Positions 51,342-60,294 of a stretch of 64,000 nt of DNA are shown here, in pieces. A program made the position numbers and the translations under genes. The stretch is taken from contig JAFRTK010000070.1 in the NCBI GenBank assembly GCA_017427165.1, positions 1 to 64,000 of the forward strand, given 5' to 3'. Origin of the DNA: Clostridia bacterium. Its GTDB lineage: Bacteria; Bacillota; Clostridia; Christensenellales; Aristaeellaceae. The stretch's first letter is position 1, and every line of letters starts with the position of its first letter. The notes under the pieces were generated by a model that did no database searches, was not told where the DNA came from, and saw nothing but the letters and a program-made list of their open reading frames with translations.

Positions 51342-52126
51342 TGAAGAAAAAGCAGCTGTCGATGACTGGGAGGATCATCATTTTTGTTCTGTGGATACTT
51401 GTATTGTGCATCCATGAATCACTAAAAATACGATATTATCACACCACTATAGAGATAAACCCTACAGTCATGGAATATTTCTTCCTGATCCTGTACAACG
51501 GTGCATATATGCCCTATGCCGTCATGGGCTTCCTGCTGTTTGCGGGAGAAATGAAGCCGCATCCTTTCCGCAAAGATTTGGAAGATGAAAAAAGCTTGCA
51601 TATATGCAATAGTATATTGGCGCCTGTCAATTACACAGCCACGGCGGCTGTCCTGTTATGCGTCATCGCGCTCATCGTATCCTTCTTTTTTGGAAAACCG
51701 GGAATTGAATGGACATCCGGCTTTCAGTCAGTCGTTCCACCTTTTATTGTAAATGCGATGTCTCCTATTTCTGCAGCATGGCTTTCACTCCTCGTTATGA
51801 TTCTGTTCTGGCTGGAAACGGTTCTCTTTTTAAGTGCAATGAATAAAGCCGGTATTTTGTTTCCGGGATTGCTGATCTGCCTGGTTGCAGTCCATTGGGA
51901 CAGTATATGGTTTGGTACGGAAGTCCTTCCCTGGCTCCCGGTCCGCTGCTTCACCCTGAAAGCGATGCTGCGCAATTACAGTATTGGAAACGGCGGCAAA
52001 TCCATTTCCGACGGGATGATTTATCTGTTATCCGGCGTTATAATTACAGGAATCCTCAATATCACGGTAAACGCAGTAAAATCGGCGAAGGAAAGAAAAA
52101 TCTCCCCCACCGGTTTGATCTCATAA
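51341..52126 (+). CDS. Second membrane protein of the cassette, unknown function
   Basis: 261 residues, about six membrane helices (first: IIIFVLWILVLCIHESLKIR; later YNGAYMPYAVMGFLLFAGEM, AVLLCVIALIVSFFFG, AWLSLLVMILFWLETVLFLS, GMIYLLSGVIITGILNITVN). Overlaps the stop of the preceding membrane gene by one base. Similar in size and layout to it, as in heterodimeric ABC-2-like modules. Ends 27 nt before the secreted-protein gene. No ATPase in the cassette. Function unknown. Confidence 0.75.
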   Translation: MKKKQLSMTGRIIIFVLWILVLCIHESLKIRYYHTTIEINPTVMEYFFLILYNGAYMPYAVMGFLLFAGEMKPHPFRKDLEDEKSLHICNSILAPVNYTATAAVLLCVIALIVSFFFGKPGIEWTSGFQSVVPPFIVNAMSPISAAWLSLLVMILFWLETVLFLSAMNKAGILFPGLLICLVAVHWDSIWFGTEVLPWLPVRCFTLKAMLRNYSIGNGGKSISDGMIYLLSGVIITGILNITVNAVKSAKERKISPTGLIS

Positions 52127-52153
52127 AGTCAATATGCAAAACAGGGGTGCATC

Positions 52154-53305
52154 ATGAAAATACGCAGAACAATATTATCGCTCTTGCTGATTACAATCAT
52201 CTGCATTTCAACAGCTGTTGCGGATACAGCTCCTGTCTCTATCAAGGAGTTGCCGGAATTGACCACGCCAAAATGGCAGCAGACATACCAAGCCTACGGG
52301 CGGACCGTTGATGTGGATGTGGATATCTGTATCCCGGATGCGGATACCACGCCGGTAATTACCGTCCAGGCCGCGCCGCCGATTCCGGAGCCGCTGAACA
52401 GCGAACTGGCCAAAAAATACAAAAGTTTGGATAAAAAAGATAAAGTCAATTCATTTATCTTTGAATCCACAGATTATTGGACATATATTCAACATGCTAT
52501 TCCGCCAGAATGGGGAAAAACCAAAAAGGATGAATTCTATGCGCATAAGATGTGGGAAAATGCTTTTGACCTGCCCCGGTATGATGAAAACCAGGCTTAT
52601 GCCTATAAGAACAAAATAACAGTTCGGGAAGCTTTTGAAATTACTCAAAATCATATCCTGGAGTTTTTTCCAGATATCGAGTTGCATTTGGATACGATTT
52701 ATATCGGCGGTGAAACCTATTACCGAAAAAACAATCAGCATATTTCAAAGATGGGATGCTATAATCTGAACACGAATCAGGTCTTTCATAAGATTCCATT
52801 TTGCGCTGCAATCCGTGACACTTTCTCAGATCGGTTTGAATGTGAGCCGAATTGGGATACAGACCTAAAGGGCACCGTATTCGCTAAAGTATACAGTGAT
52901 AACGCTTGGTTACTTGCTGCACGTCTGTACCAGGAAACCGGTATTGTCTGTGAGGATATTCCCCTCCTGCCGTTTGATGCGGTGAGGGATCAGGTTGAAA
53001 CCCTGATCCTGAAAGGATATGTGCGGTGGGTCAATAGCGTAACACTTGGTTACGTGCAGTATGAGACTTCCAATCCCAAGGAGCAGGTCCTTCTGCCCAG
53101 TTGGGTCGTCTGGTGTGAGTACCATCCGGACGGTCCTTCCGGGGAGGCGGCATATGGCGCCAATGACAGTGAAATGATGTTTGACGGTAACAATCCCTAT
53201 TACATGCCGCTGATTTTCAATGCTCAGACCGGGGAAATGATTGATCCCGCCAACACCGCAGAAGACCGGTATATGTGCCCGGATCTGTCCGCATGGAAAA
53301 AATGA
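52154..53305 (+). CDS. Secreted protein, paralogue of 5588-6643, unknown function
   Basis: 383 residues. Signal peptide: KIRRTILSLLLITIICISTA-VADTA. The mature protein shares its order of motifs with the ECF-operon protein at 5588-6643 (VNSVTLGYVQYET, PSWVVWCEYHPDG, LIFNAQTGEMID near the C-terminus). No catalytic motif recognised. AT-richer codon use than its paralogue, which suggests separate arrival or different evolutionary history. Immediately followed (12 nt) by the propeller/binding-protein fusion. Function unknown; pairing with a propeller-type secreted partner at both places suggests joint action outside the cell. Confidence 0.75.
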   Translation: MKIRRTILSLLLITIICISTAVADTAPVSIKELPELTTPKWQQTYQAYGRTVDVDVDICIPDADTTPVITVQAAPPIPEPLNSELAKKYKSLDKKDKVNSFIFESTDYWTYIQHAIPPEWGKTKKDEFYAHKMWENAFDLPRYDENQAYAYKNKITVREAFEITQNHILEFFPDIELHLDTIYIGGETYYRKNNQHISKMGCYNLNTNQVFHKIPFCAAIRDTFSDRFECEPNWDTDLKGTVFAKVYSDNAWLLAARLYQETGIVCEDIPLLPFDAVRDQVETLILKGYVRWVNSVTLGYVQYETSNPKEQVLLPSWVVWCEYHPDGPSGEAAYGANDSEMMFDGNNPYYMPLIFNAQTGEMIDPANTAEDRYMCPDLSAWKK

Positions 53306-53317
53306 TCGAGGAATAAC

Positions 53318-55462
53318 ATGAGTAAAAAAACAACAATTCTGGTTATCCTTTTGCTTCTTCTATGCTTGTCATGTATCGGGGGTGCAGCAGGCGAACTGCT
53401 GTCGGAAAGCAGCGCGGCAGGACGAATATATGATGCCTGCCCGTGGCAGGATGAAATCGCGGTGCTTGGTCGCACCGGGGTATGGGCTTACCGGCCCGAA
53501 ACCGGGGACCTGACCGAAATCCTGGATTTCAGCATGCTGCCCGAAGGGACAATTGCAGCGCCCGGATACCCGGATCACATTTTTTCAGCCCAGGGGAAAA
53601 TATATATCCTGAACAGCCGGAGCGGAAAGTTCTATGTCATTGGGGGCCGGACTGCGGAGGAATGCCTGGAAGACGCAGAAACGATCTTCTCCTATGATGA
53701 CCAGGGCGAGATCCGCCGAAAGGAACTGATCAGCAGTATCCCAGCTATGGACGGTGTATTTCTTCTGCTGTCCAGTATGACATATGAGGACGGGCAGGTC
53801 TTTGAACTGTACCACATTGATCCGTCATCGGATGCGGTCACCATGTACGGAAAACAGAATATCAGTATCCTTTACTCCTGCACAGGCAGCCAGTTGTTGG
53901 CTGGACAAATGCAGGCAGATGACAGCGGGCAGCTGCTTTACCTGTTTGATCCGGAAAAACAGGCATTCATCCCCCTGAATGACACAGTATACAGTCCGGA
54001 TACTACAGGCTTTGTCCTGAATGGAGAACAGCTATGCTATATGGAAGATGGCGGGCAGCTCATCATTGAAACCGATGGCAGCCAGGCAACCGCGGCATAT
54101 ATCCCTTATGATGTACTGTATAGTTCCGCACGCGCCTTTGTTTTGAATGACACATATGCGTACCTGCAGGATTATGTGCTGAATTTCCGCAAAATTGAAA
54201 CGAATCCAGAAAGCTTCGTCACCCTGCGTGTTCTGGGCGGTGTGGACAACCGGATCGTCCGTCAGTACATGGCTGAGCATCCGAATATCAACGTTGTATT
54301 CGATTATCGGGCAGACAGCTTTATGGGCCTGCAGGATGCCCTGATGTCGCGGGACAGCGGCGTGGACCTGTTCCTGGTGGAATCTGACGGGATCTATATG
54401 GAATCACTTACAAAGGGATATGCGGCACAGATTACCGGATCAGAACACCTGGCGAAGCATTTCTCCTCTTTTTTTCCATGGGCTCGGGACATCCTGATGC
54501 CGGATGGAAATGTTTACGCAATTCCAGTTAGTGTCGACAGTGAATATTGGACAATTAACCGGAGCATGTGGCAGAAGCTGGGACTGGGCCTTTATCCCCG
54601 GTGCTATGACGATGTTTTCTCCGCCATGGGTACCTGGAATGACCTATACGCGGAGGATTATCCTGAATACAGCCTGTTTGAAAGTATGGATAATCTTGAG
54701 GGTATGCTGAAAACAATTATCCGGCAGTTTCTGCTGATTCATGAAGACTGGACGGCTCCCGTAAATTTTGATACGGAGGAGTTCCGCAGCGCTGTACAGG
54801 ATACGCTGGACCATAAAGAGATTTTTGATTATGACGGGGAGTCCCTTCCGCTGATCATGAATTATCCCCAGTACCTGGGCCTTGGATATAATGACGCGGA
54901 TGTGGTGGAATCATTTCTGCCTCCAACCCTGACACCGGATTCCGAACAGGCAGTCAAGGGAATTATGGAGGTGCTGATGCTGAGTCCATTTTCCATACAC
55001 TCCCGGGAAGCCGTCGACTTCATGGAGTACTACGTGGATCATCTGGATACAAGAACAGCCTATATGCTGGACGCTTCCAGGACAGAACCCCTGCGGGCTG
55101 AAGGATACCAGACGGAAATTGAAAGGCTGTCCGTAAGGATAGCAGCAGTCACCGCAAAGATCGAAAGCACCGATGATGAGGAAACAGCCGTTACCCTTGG
55201 CCGGGAGCTGGCTTCCCTGCAGGAAATGCTGGAAGATACCGAATCACAATGGGTAGTCTCTCCGGACGATATTGAAATCTATCGCAAAATCGCCGAAAAA
55301 ACGATTATTCCTACGCGAACCATTTATCCGGAAAGGGATGGCATTTATTCGGAAGTATTTGATGACGCAATTGAACTGTATGTTACAGACTCCTTCTCCA
55401 CGGACGAATTTATCAGTCTCCTGAATGAAAAATCGCGGCAGATCTTTGCTGAATTTAACTGA
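53318..55462 (+). CDS. Secreted propeller-like plus extracellular solute-binding fusion
   Basis: 714 residues. Hydrophobic leader TTILVILLLLLCLSCIGGAA; a cysteine follows but the lipobox is not canonical. Residues about 30-300: repeated beta units (GRTGVWAYRPETGDLTEIL, HIFSAQGKIYILNSRSGKFY, GFVLNGEQLCYMEDGGQLII) like a beta-propeller. Residues about 310-714: a family 1 solute-binding-like domain (VTLRVLGGVDNRIVRQYMAE, VDLFLVESDGIYMESLTKGY, PDGNVYAIPVSVDSEYWTIN) with a coiled-coil insertion (IERLSVRIAAVTAKIESTDD). No permease or ATPase of the usual kind nearby. Possibly a sensor or scavenging receptor. Last gene of the cassette. Confidence 0.75.
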   Translation: MSKKTTILVILLLLLCLSCIGGAAGELLSESSAAGRIYDACPWQDEIAVLGRTGVWAYRPETGDLTEILDFSMLPEGTIAAPGYPDHIFSAQGKIYILNSRSGKFYVIGGRTAEECLEDAETIFSYDDQGEIRRKELISSIPAMDGVFLLLSSMTYEDGQVFELYHIDPSSDAVTMYGKQNISILYSCTGSQLLAGQMQADDSGQLLYLFDPEKQAFIPLNDTVYSPDTTGFVLNGEQLCYMEDGGQLIIETDGSQATAAYIPYDVLYSSARAFVLNDTYAYLQDYVLNFRKIETNPESFVTLRVLGGVDNRIVRQYMAEHPNINVVFDYRADSFMGLQDALMSRDSGVDLFLVESDGIYMESLTKGYAAQITGSEHLAKHFSSFFPWARDILMPDGNVYAIPVSVDSEYWTINRSMWQKLGLGLYPRCYDDVFSAMGTWNDLYAEDYPEYSLFESMDNLEGMLKTIIRQFLLIHEDWTAPVNFDTEEFRSAVQDTLDHKEIFDYDGESLPLIMNYPQYLGLGYNDADVVESFLPPTLTPDSEQAVKGIMEVLMLSPFSIHSREAVDFMEYYVDHLDTRTAYMLDASRTEPLRAEGYQTEIERLSVRIAAVTAKIESTDDEETAVTLGRELASLQEMLEDTESQWVVSPDDIEIYRKIAEKTIIPTRTIYPERDGIYSEVFDDAIELYVTDSFSTDEFISLLNEKSRQIFAEFN

Positions 55463-55516
55463 CGGGAGATGAATTCCCGGCCACAAAACATGGCCGAACA
55501 TGGAAGCGGGATCCCA

Positions 55517-55557
55517 AAGCCCTTCTCTGCTATGTGCGATGAAGGGCTTCTCTTTTC
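55517..55557 (+). terminator. Intrinsic terminator after the cassette
   Basis: 9-bp stem AAGCCCTTC (55517-55525) / GAAGGGCTT (55541-55549), 15-nt loop, then CTCTTTT. Confidence 0.7.
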
Positions 55558-55691
55558 GCCCGAATAATGATAGTGTATGTGTCAGGAAACAGGCCGTCAT
55601 TATTATCTGTTCTTTTATACACACATCAGCATTGCTCCGCGCAGCCGGACACTTCGGTTCCTGCTGCAGCAACAGAGGAGGCCGAACCGAA

Positions 55692-56648
55692 ATGAGAAAG
55701 CAGGCACTCGGAAACGATGAGGTGTCCGTCATCGGCATGGGTACCGCGGAGTTCGGCGGGCGGCACCCGGAAGGGCTCGCCCGGGACCTGCTGGACGCCT
55801 ATGTCTCCCTGGGCGGAAACCTGGTCGATACTGCCCGGGTCTACGGCGATTTCGCGACCCCGCGGAACGGGGAGAGCGAAAAGATCGTCGGCCGCTGGAT
55901 GGAGGACCGTGGGAACCGCCGGGAGATCTTCCTGAGCACCAAGGGCGGTCATCCGCCGTTCCATGATATGCACCGCAGCCGCCTGTCCCCGGAAGAGATC
56001 CGGGGCGATATGGCCGCCAGCCTGGAAGACCTGCGGACCGGTTATGTGGATATTTACTTTCTCCACCGGGACGATCCGTCCCGCCCGGTCGGCGGGATCA
56101 TGGAAACCCTGCACGGCCTCGTGGAGGACGGGTATACCCGCATGATCGGCGTTTCCAACTGGGCGCCGGCACGCATCCGGGAGGCCAATGACTATGCGGA
56201 AGCCCATGGACTGACGCGTCTTTCGGTCAACCAGCCCCAGTTCAGCCTGGCGCAGCAGCGGTTCTTCCTGGACCCCACCACCCGGGGCATGGACGCCGAA
56301 ACATGGCGCATGCACCGGGAAACCGGGATGGCGTGCTTCTGCTTCTCCTCCCAGGCCCACGGGTATTTCACCCGGCTGGACACCCGGGGAGACGGTACCC
56401 TCACCGATAACCTGCGCCGGGAGTTCGACTGCCCGGAAAACCGCGCCGTCCTGGAGCGGATCCGGGCGGTCAGCGGGGAAACGGGCCTGTCCGTGGGCAG
56501 CATCGCCCTGGCCTGGCTCACCGGCCAGCCCTTCCCGACCTTTCCGCTCGTCGGCGCCAGCAAAGTTGAGCACGTGCTGGCCCTGCGGGAAGCCGGGGAC
56601 GCCGTGCTCACGGATGCGCAGCGGGATCTGCTCCGCACAGTGGTCTGA
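55692..56648 (+). CDS. Aldo/keto reductase
   Basis: 318 residues from ATG 55692 (GAGGAGG upstream; the open frame from 55500 includes the terminator and is not coding). NADPH-type aldo/keto reductase barrel: GMGTAEFGGRHPEG, LVDTARVYGDF (catalytic Asp and Tyr), IFLSTKGGH (Lys), YVDIYFLHRDDP (His), RMIGVSNWAPARIRE, GLSVGSIALAWLTGQP and LVGASKVEHV (cofactor-binding end). Reduces a sugar or carbonyl substrate; the substrate cannot be predicted. Cytoplasmic. Single gene bounded by terminators. Confidence 0.93.
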   Translation: MRKQALGNDEVSVIGMGTAEFGGRHPEGLARDLLDAYVSLGGNLVDTARVYGDFATPRNGESEKIVGRWMEDRGNRREIFLSTKGGHPPFHDMHRSRLSPEEIRGDMAASLEDLRTGYVDIYFLHRDDPSRPVGGIMETLHGLVEDGYTRMIGVSNWAPARIREANDYAEAHGLTRLSVNQPQFSLAQQRFFLDPTTRGMDAETWRMHRETGMACFCFSSQAHGYFTRLDTRGDGTLTDNLRREFDCPENRAVLERIRAVSGETGLSVGSIALAWLTGQPFPTFPLVGASKVEHVLALREAGDAVLTDAQRDLLRTVV

Positions 56649-56667
56649 CCTCCCTGACGGATATGGA

Positions 56668-56696
56668 AAAGGCCTGCCCGGTCCGGGCAGGCCTTT
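56668..56696. terminator. Bidirectional terminator between convergent genes
   Basis: 13-bp perfect stem AAAGGCCTGCCCG / CGGGCAGGCCTTT with a GTC loop; A-rich on one side and T-rich on the other. Confidence 0.85.
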
Positions 56697-56744
56697 GGTC
56701 TGTTTACCGTTTGTCCGCTTCGCGGGCGCGCCGGGTTTTTCCGG

Positions 56745-58493
56745 TCATTCCGCGCCTTCAGCCGCTCCATCCGGCGTACCGGACGGGAAGTTGAATTCGA
56801 TTTCCACCACGGTCCCCATCTTTCCGTTGACCCAGGCGGTTTTCCCGTTGTCCAGCTGGATCAGGTACCATCCGTTCTCCGAAACATCCAGAATGGTGTA
56901 TTCCCGGGAAGCGGTGGCATGGCCCAGGATATTGCCGTCCGCGATACCGGGATAGGAGCGCGCGTTGGGATTGTCTTCCTCCCGGATCCGGAAGCGGCGG
57001 ATCACTTCCACATTTTCGCTGCCTTCCAGGTTCCCCAGCACGTTATCCGAAGAAGCGCTGAATGTCGTCATAAACAGCTTCTTCAGTTCCTCAAACCGGA
57101 ATTCGCTGTCTTCCTGCGCTTTCTGCAGGGTTTCCACATCAGCGTTCAGCGCATCAATCTGTTCCGCCTTGTCCGCGATCTCCGCGTTCAGCGTATCAAT
57201 CTGCGCGGTCTTCTCCGCGATCTCTGTGCTCAGGGTTCCGATCTGTTCCGTCTTGCTTTCCACATCCGCCTGCAGCGTCTTCACCAGCGCGGCCTTGTCC
57301 GCGGCATCCGCGTCCATGGCATCCATCCGGGCGGTCCGGTCCGCGGCATCCGCGTTCAGCGCGTCGATCTGTGCCGCCTTGTCCGCGATGTCCGCGTTCA
57401 GCGCGTCAATCTGCGCGGCTTTGTCCGCGGCGTCCGCTTCCAGCGTTTTGATCAGGTCTTCCTTCTCGGTAATCTGCGCCTTCAGGGCATCCACCTGTTC
57501 GGTAATCCCGGCGTTCAGGGATTCGATCAGGGCCGCCTTGTCCGCAACCTCGGCATTCAGCGCTTCAATCCGGATATCCTTTTCCGCGGTTTCCGCTTCC
57601 AGGGCCTCAATCCGGGCGCCGGCATCCGCGTCCGGGTTTCCGGCCTGCACGGCCGGCGCGGGGATATCCGTTTCCGGGGCATCCGGCTTCTCCGCGGTAT
57701 CCGCGGCGGGCGTCACAGCCTGTGCGGTCTTTCCTGCCGCTTCTGCCAGCAGCGTATCAATCTGCGCGTTCTTCGCCGCCACATCCGCATTCAGCTGATC
57801 GATCTGCGCGGCTTTATCCGCCACATCCGCGTTCAGCGTTTCAATCTGTGCGGCCTTGTCCGAAACATCGGCGTTCAGCTTTTCAATCTGCGCCGCCTTG
57901 TCCGAAACATCCGCGTTCAGCGTTTCAATCTGTGCGGTCTTGTCCGAAACATCCGCGTTCAGCTTCTCGATCTGGGCGGCCTTGTCCGAAACATCCGCGT
58001 TCAGCGTTTCAATCTGTGCGGCCTTGTCCGAAACATCCGCGTTCAGCGTTTCGATCTGGGCGGCCTTGTCCGAAACATCCGCGTTCAGCGTCTCGATCTG
58101 GGCGGCTTTATCCGAAACATCCGCGTTCAGCGTTTCGATCTGGGCGGCTTTATCCGAAACATCCGCATTCAGCTGATCGATCTGCGCGGCTTTATCCGAA
58201 ACATCGCTGTTCAGCGTTTCAATCTGCGCGGCCTTGTCCGAAACATCCGCGTTCAGCGTTGCGATCTGCGCCGCCTTTTCCGCGGCGTCCGCGTCCAGGC
58301 CCTCAATCTTCAGCGCCTGGTCCTCCACGTCGGCGCTGAGCTTCTCAATCTGGTCCGCCTGTTTGTCCGCATCGGCCATCAGGGTCTTGATCTGGCGCGT
58401 CTTGTCTTCGTTGTTCGTGTAATACAGCATCCCCAGTGCGATAGCTGCCACGGCAAGAACGCAGATCACGGTGATAAAAATCCCTTTTTTCAT
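56745..58493 (-). CDS. Membrane-anchored 14-residue-repeat coiled-coil protein with SH3-like end
   Basis: 582 residues from ATG 58493 (GGAGGACAGGAG upstream; open frame to 58565 not coding). Residues 1-25: one membrane helix (IFITVICVLAVAAIALGMLY). Residues about 30-260: sixteen consecutive 14-residue units, consensus QIETLNADVSDKAA, two heptads each, giving a rod about 225 residues long. A Pro/Ala-rich break follows, then a second heptad block of about ten more variable units. C-terminal SH3b-like domain (IREEDNPNARSYPGIADGN, YTILDVSENGWYLIQLDNGK), of the type that binds cell-wall peptide. Likely a cell-envelope spacer or tether. Copy number probably varies between strains. Confidence 0.85.
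   Translation of the reverse strand: MKKGIFITVICVLAVAAIALGMLYYTNNEDKTRQIKTLMADADKQADQIEKLSADVEDQALKIEGLDADAAEKAAQIATLNADVSDKAAQIETLNSDVSDKAAQIDQLNADVSDKAAQIETLNADVSDKAAQIETLNADVSDKAAQIETLNADVSDKAAQIETLNADVSDKAAQIEKLNADVSDKTAQIETLNADVSDKAAQIEKLNADVSDKAAQIETLNADVADKAAQIDQLNADVAAKNAQIDTLLAEAAGKTAQAVTPAADTAEKPDAPETDIPAPAVQAGNPDADAGARIEALEAETAEKDIRIEALNAEVADKAALIESLNAGITEQVDALKAQITEKEDLIKTLEADAADKAAQIDALNADIADKAAQIDALNADAADRTARMDAMDADAADKAALVKTLQADVESKTEQIGTLSTEIAEKTAQIDTLNAEIADKAEQIDALNADVETLQKAQEDSEFRFEELKKLFMTTFSASSDNVLGNLEGSENVEVIRRFRIREEDNPNARSYPGIADGNILGHATASREYTILDVSENGWYLIQLDNGKTAWVNGKMGTVVEIEFNFPSGTPDGAAEGAE
57740..58330 (-). repeat. 42-bp tandem repeats inside the coiled-coil gene
   Basis: Direct in-frame tandem repeats of 42 nt encoding the 14-residue unit, about sixteen copies, the central ones nearly identical and alternating only in two or three codons (QIET, QIEK, QIDQ). 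A hot spot for replication slippage. Confidence 0.9.
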
Positions 58494-58628
58494 GTTCTTT
58501 CTCCTGTCCTCCGTCGAAAATGGCGACTGCAGCGTATTTGTTTTTCTACCGGTTCCGTTGCGCATATACTGTCATCTGTTATTGTTTATACCATATCACA
58601 GTTGTTTTTTCAATATTGGTCCAAAGGA

Positions 58629-58664
58629 AAAGAGCCCGGAAGCTTCCCTTCCAGGCTCTCTTTT
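58629..58664 (-). terminator. Intrinsic terminator after the arabinofuranosidase gene
   Basis: Minus-strand hairpin with arms AAGAGAGCCTGGAA and TTCCGGGCTCTTTT (one mismatch) followed by CCTTT. Confidence 0.7.
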
Positions 58665-58675
58665 CATCCGTCTCT

Positions 58676-60139
58676 TCAGATTTTCACGCGGAGCTCCGCC
58701 ACGGAGCACGCCGGCATCCGCACAATGATTTCATCCCCGCGGGTTTCGAAATCGCTGAAGGCTTCGGTCTTCAGCGGGGAATTGCCGAAGTCGTTGTACG
58801 CGTCCATCTTTCCCTGCAGGATGCGGCCGGTCACTTCGCCGGCGCCCGGCAGGCTGATCACGACCTCGTCCGCCTTTTCCGGGTCCAGGTTGCTCAGCGT
58901 CACGGTGACGAACCCGTCTTTCTCAGAGGCGGAAGCCGTCACACCGGCCACCCGGAACTTCTCCGTCCCGAGCGTCGCGGCCTCCACCTCGCACGCCAGC
59001 TCCTTCGCGTCCATGTGGTGCTGGTACAGGTCGAACACGTAGTAGGTCGGGGTCAGGACCATCTTTCCGTCCTCGGTGAGGATGATGGCCTGCAGCACGT
59101 TGACCGTCTGGGCGATATTGGCCATGTATACCCGGTCGCAGTGCCTGTTGAAGATATCCAGCGTGACCGCGGCAACCATCGCGTCGCGCATGGTGTTCTG
59201 CTGGTAGAGGAAGCCGGGGTTCGTTCCGGGCTCCACCTCAAACCAGGTGCCCCATTCGTCCACGATCAGGCCGACGCGCTTGTCGGGATCGTACTTGTCC
59301 ATGATCGCGGCGTGGTCCGTCACCAGCTGGTCCATCCGGGAGGCGATCGCCAGGGTTTCAATGTAATCGTCCTTCGTGAATTCCGTGGCCTTGTTCTTGT
59401 GCTCCCAGCTGCCCGGAACCGTGTAGAAGTGCAGGCTCAGGCCGTCCATGCAGAACGCGGCGTTCTTCATCACCACGTCGGTCCAGTTGGTATCCGCTCC
59501 GTTGGGGCCGCAGGCGATCTTGTACAGTTTGTTGTCCCCGTATTTCCGGCAGAAGTTCTGGTACCGGCGGTACACGTCCGCGTAGTACTCCGGCCGCATG
59601 ATGCCGCCGCAGCCCCAGCTCTCGTTGCCGACGCCCCAGTACTTCACGCCCCAGCTGTCCTGCCGGCCGTTGGCCCGGCGCTCGCGCACCACGGTGGAGT
59701 CCCCGTCGGAGTTCAGGTATTCCACCCACTCGCTCATTTCCTGCGCCGTGCCGCTGCCGACGTTGCCCGTGATGTAGGGCTCGCAGCCCACCTGGCTGCA
59801 CAGCTCCATAAACTCATGCGTACCGAAGGAGTTGTCCTCCGTCACGCCGCCCCAGTTGGTGTTCACCATGTTGCGGCGCTGCTCCTGCGGGCCGATGCCG
59901 TCCCGCCAGTGGTACTCATCCGCGAAGCAGCCGCCCGGCCAGCGCAGCACCGGCATATGGATGGCCTTCATGGCCTCCACCACGTCCGTGCGGATGCCGT
60001 TTACATTGGGGATGTCGCTGTCCTTCCCGACGAAGATGCCGCCGTAGATGCAGTGGCCCAGGTGCTCGGAGAAATTGCCGTAGATATACCGGGAAATCGT
60101 CCCGGCGGACTGGTCCCGCCTGATATGGATCCTTGTCAT
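58676..60139 (-). CDS. GH51 alpha-L-arabinofuranosidase
   Basis: 487 residues from ATG 60139 (GGGAGAGGAAAAACAG upstream; open frame to 60220 not coding). Removes alpha-L-arabinofuranose from arabinan, arabinoxylan or arabino-oligosaccharides. Barrel motifs [33 protein letters not shown] (acid/base Glu in GNE), [12 protein letters not shown] (nucleophile Glu) and C-terminal beta domain. No signal peptide, so intracellular. Divergent from a GH2 gene 155 bp away. Confident assignment; polymer specificity unknown. Confidence 0.95.
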   Translation of the reverse strand: MTRIHIRRDQSAGTISRYIYGNFSEHLGHCIYGGIFVGKDSDIPNVNGIRTDVVEAMKAIHMPVLRWPGGCFADEYHWRDGIGPQEQRRNMVNTNWGGVTEDNSFGTHEFMELCSQVGCEPYITGNVGSGTAQEMSEWVEYLNSDGDSTVVRERRANGRQDSWGVKYWGVGNESWGCGGIMRPEYYADVYRRYQNFCRKYGDNKLYKIACGPNGADTNWTDVVMKNAAFCMDGLSLHFYTVPGSWEHKNKATEFTKDDYIETLAIASRMDQLVTDHAAIMDKYDPDKRVGLIVDEWGTWFEVEPGTNPGFLYQQNTMRDAMVAAVTLDIFNRHCDRVYMANIAQTVNVLQAIILTEDGKMVLTPTYYVFDLYQHHMDAKELACEVEAATLGTEKFRVAGVTASASEKDGFVTVTLSNLDPEKADEVVISLPGAGEVTGRILQGKMDAYNDFGNSPLKTEAFSDFETRGDEIIVRMPACSVAELRVKI

Positions 60140-60294
60140 CTGTTTTTCCTCTCCCTGTCTGTTTTCTAGATTATATCCGCTGCAGAGGCTTCCCCGCAAG
60201 GCTTTTCGGAAAGTCCGCAATAACTGATGAATCCCCTTGCCGAAGCGGCTCCGCGGGCGTATGATAGAGGCAGAAAAAAGCGAGGTATACGCAC

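Noticed and set aside
57740..58330. CRISPR-like array
   Set aside because: The 42-bp units are contiguous, in frame and encode a heptad coiled coil; there are no unique spacers.
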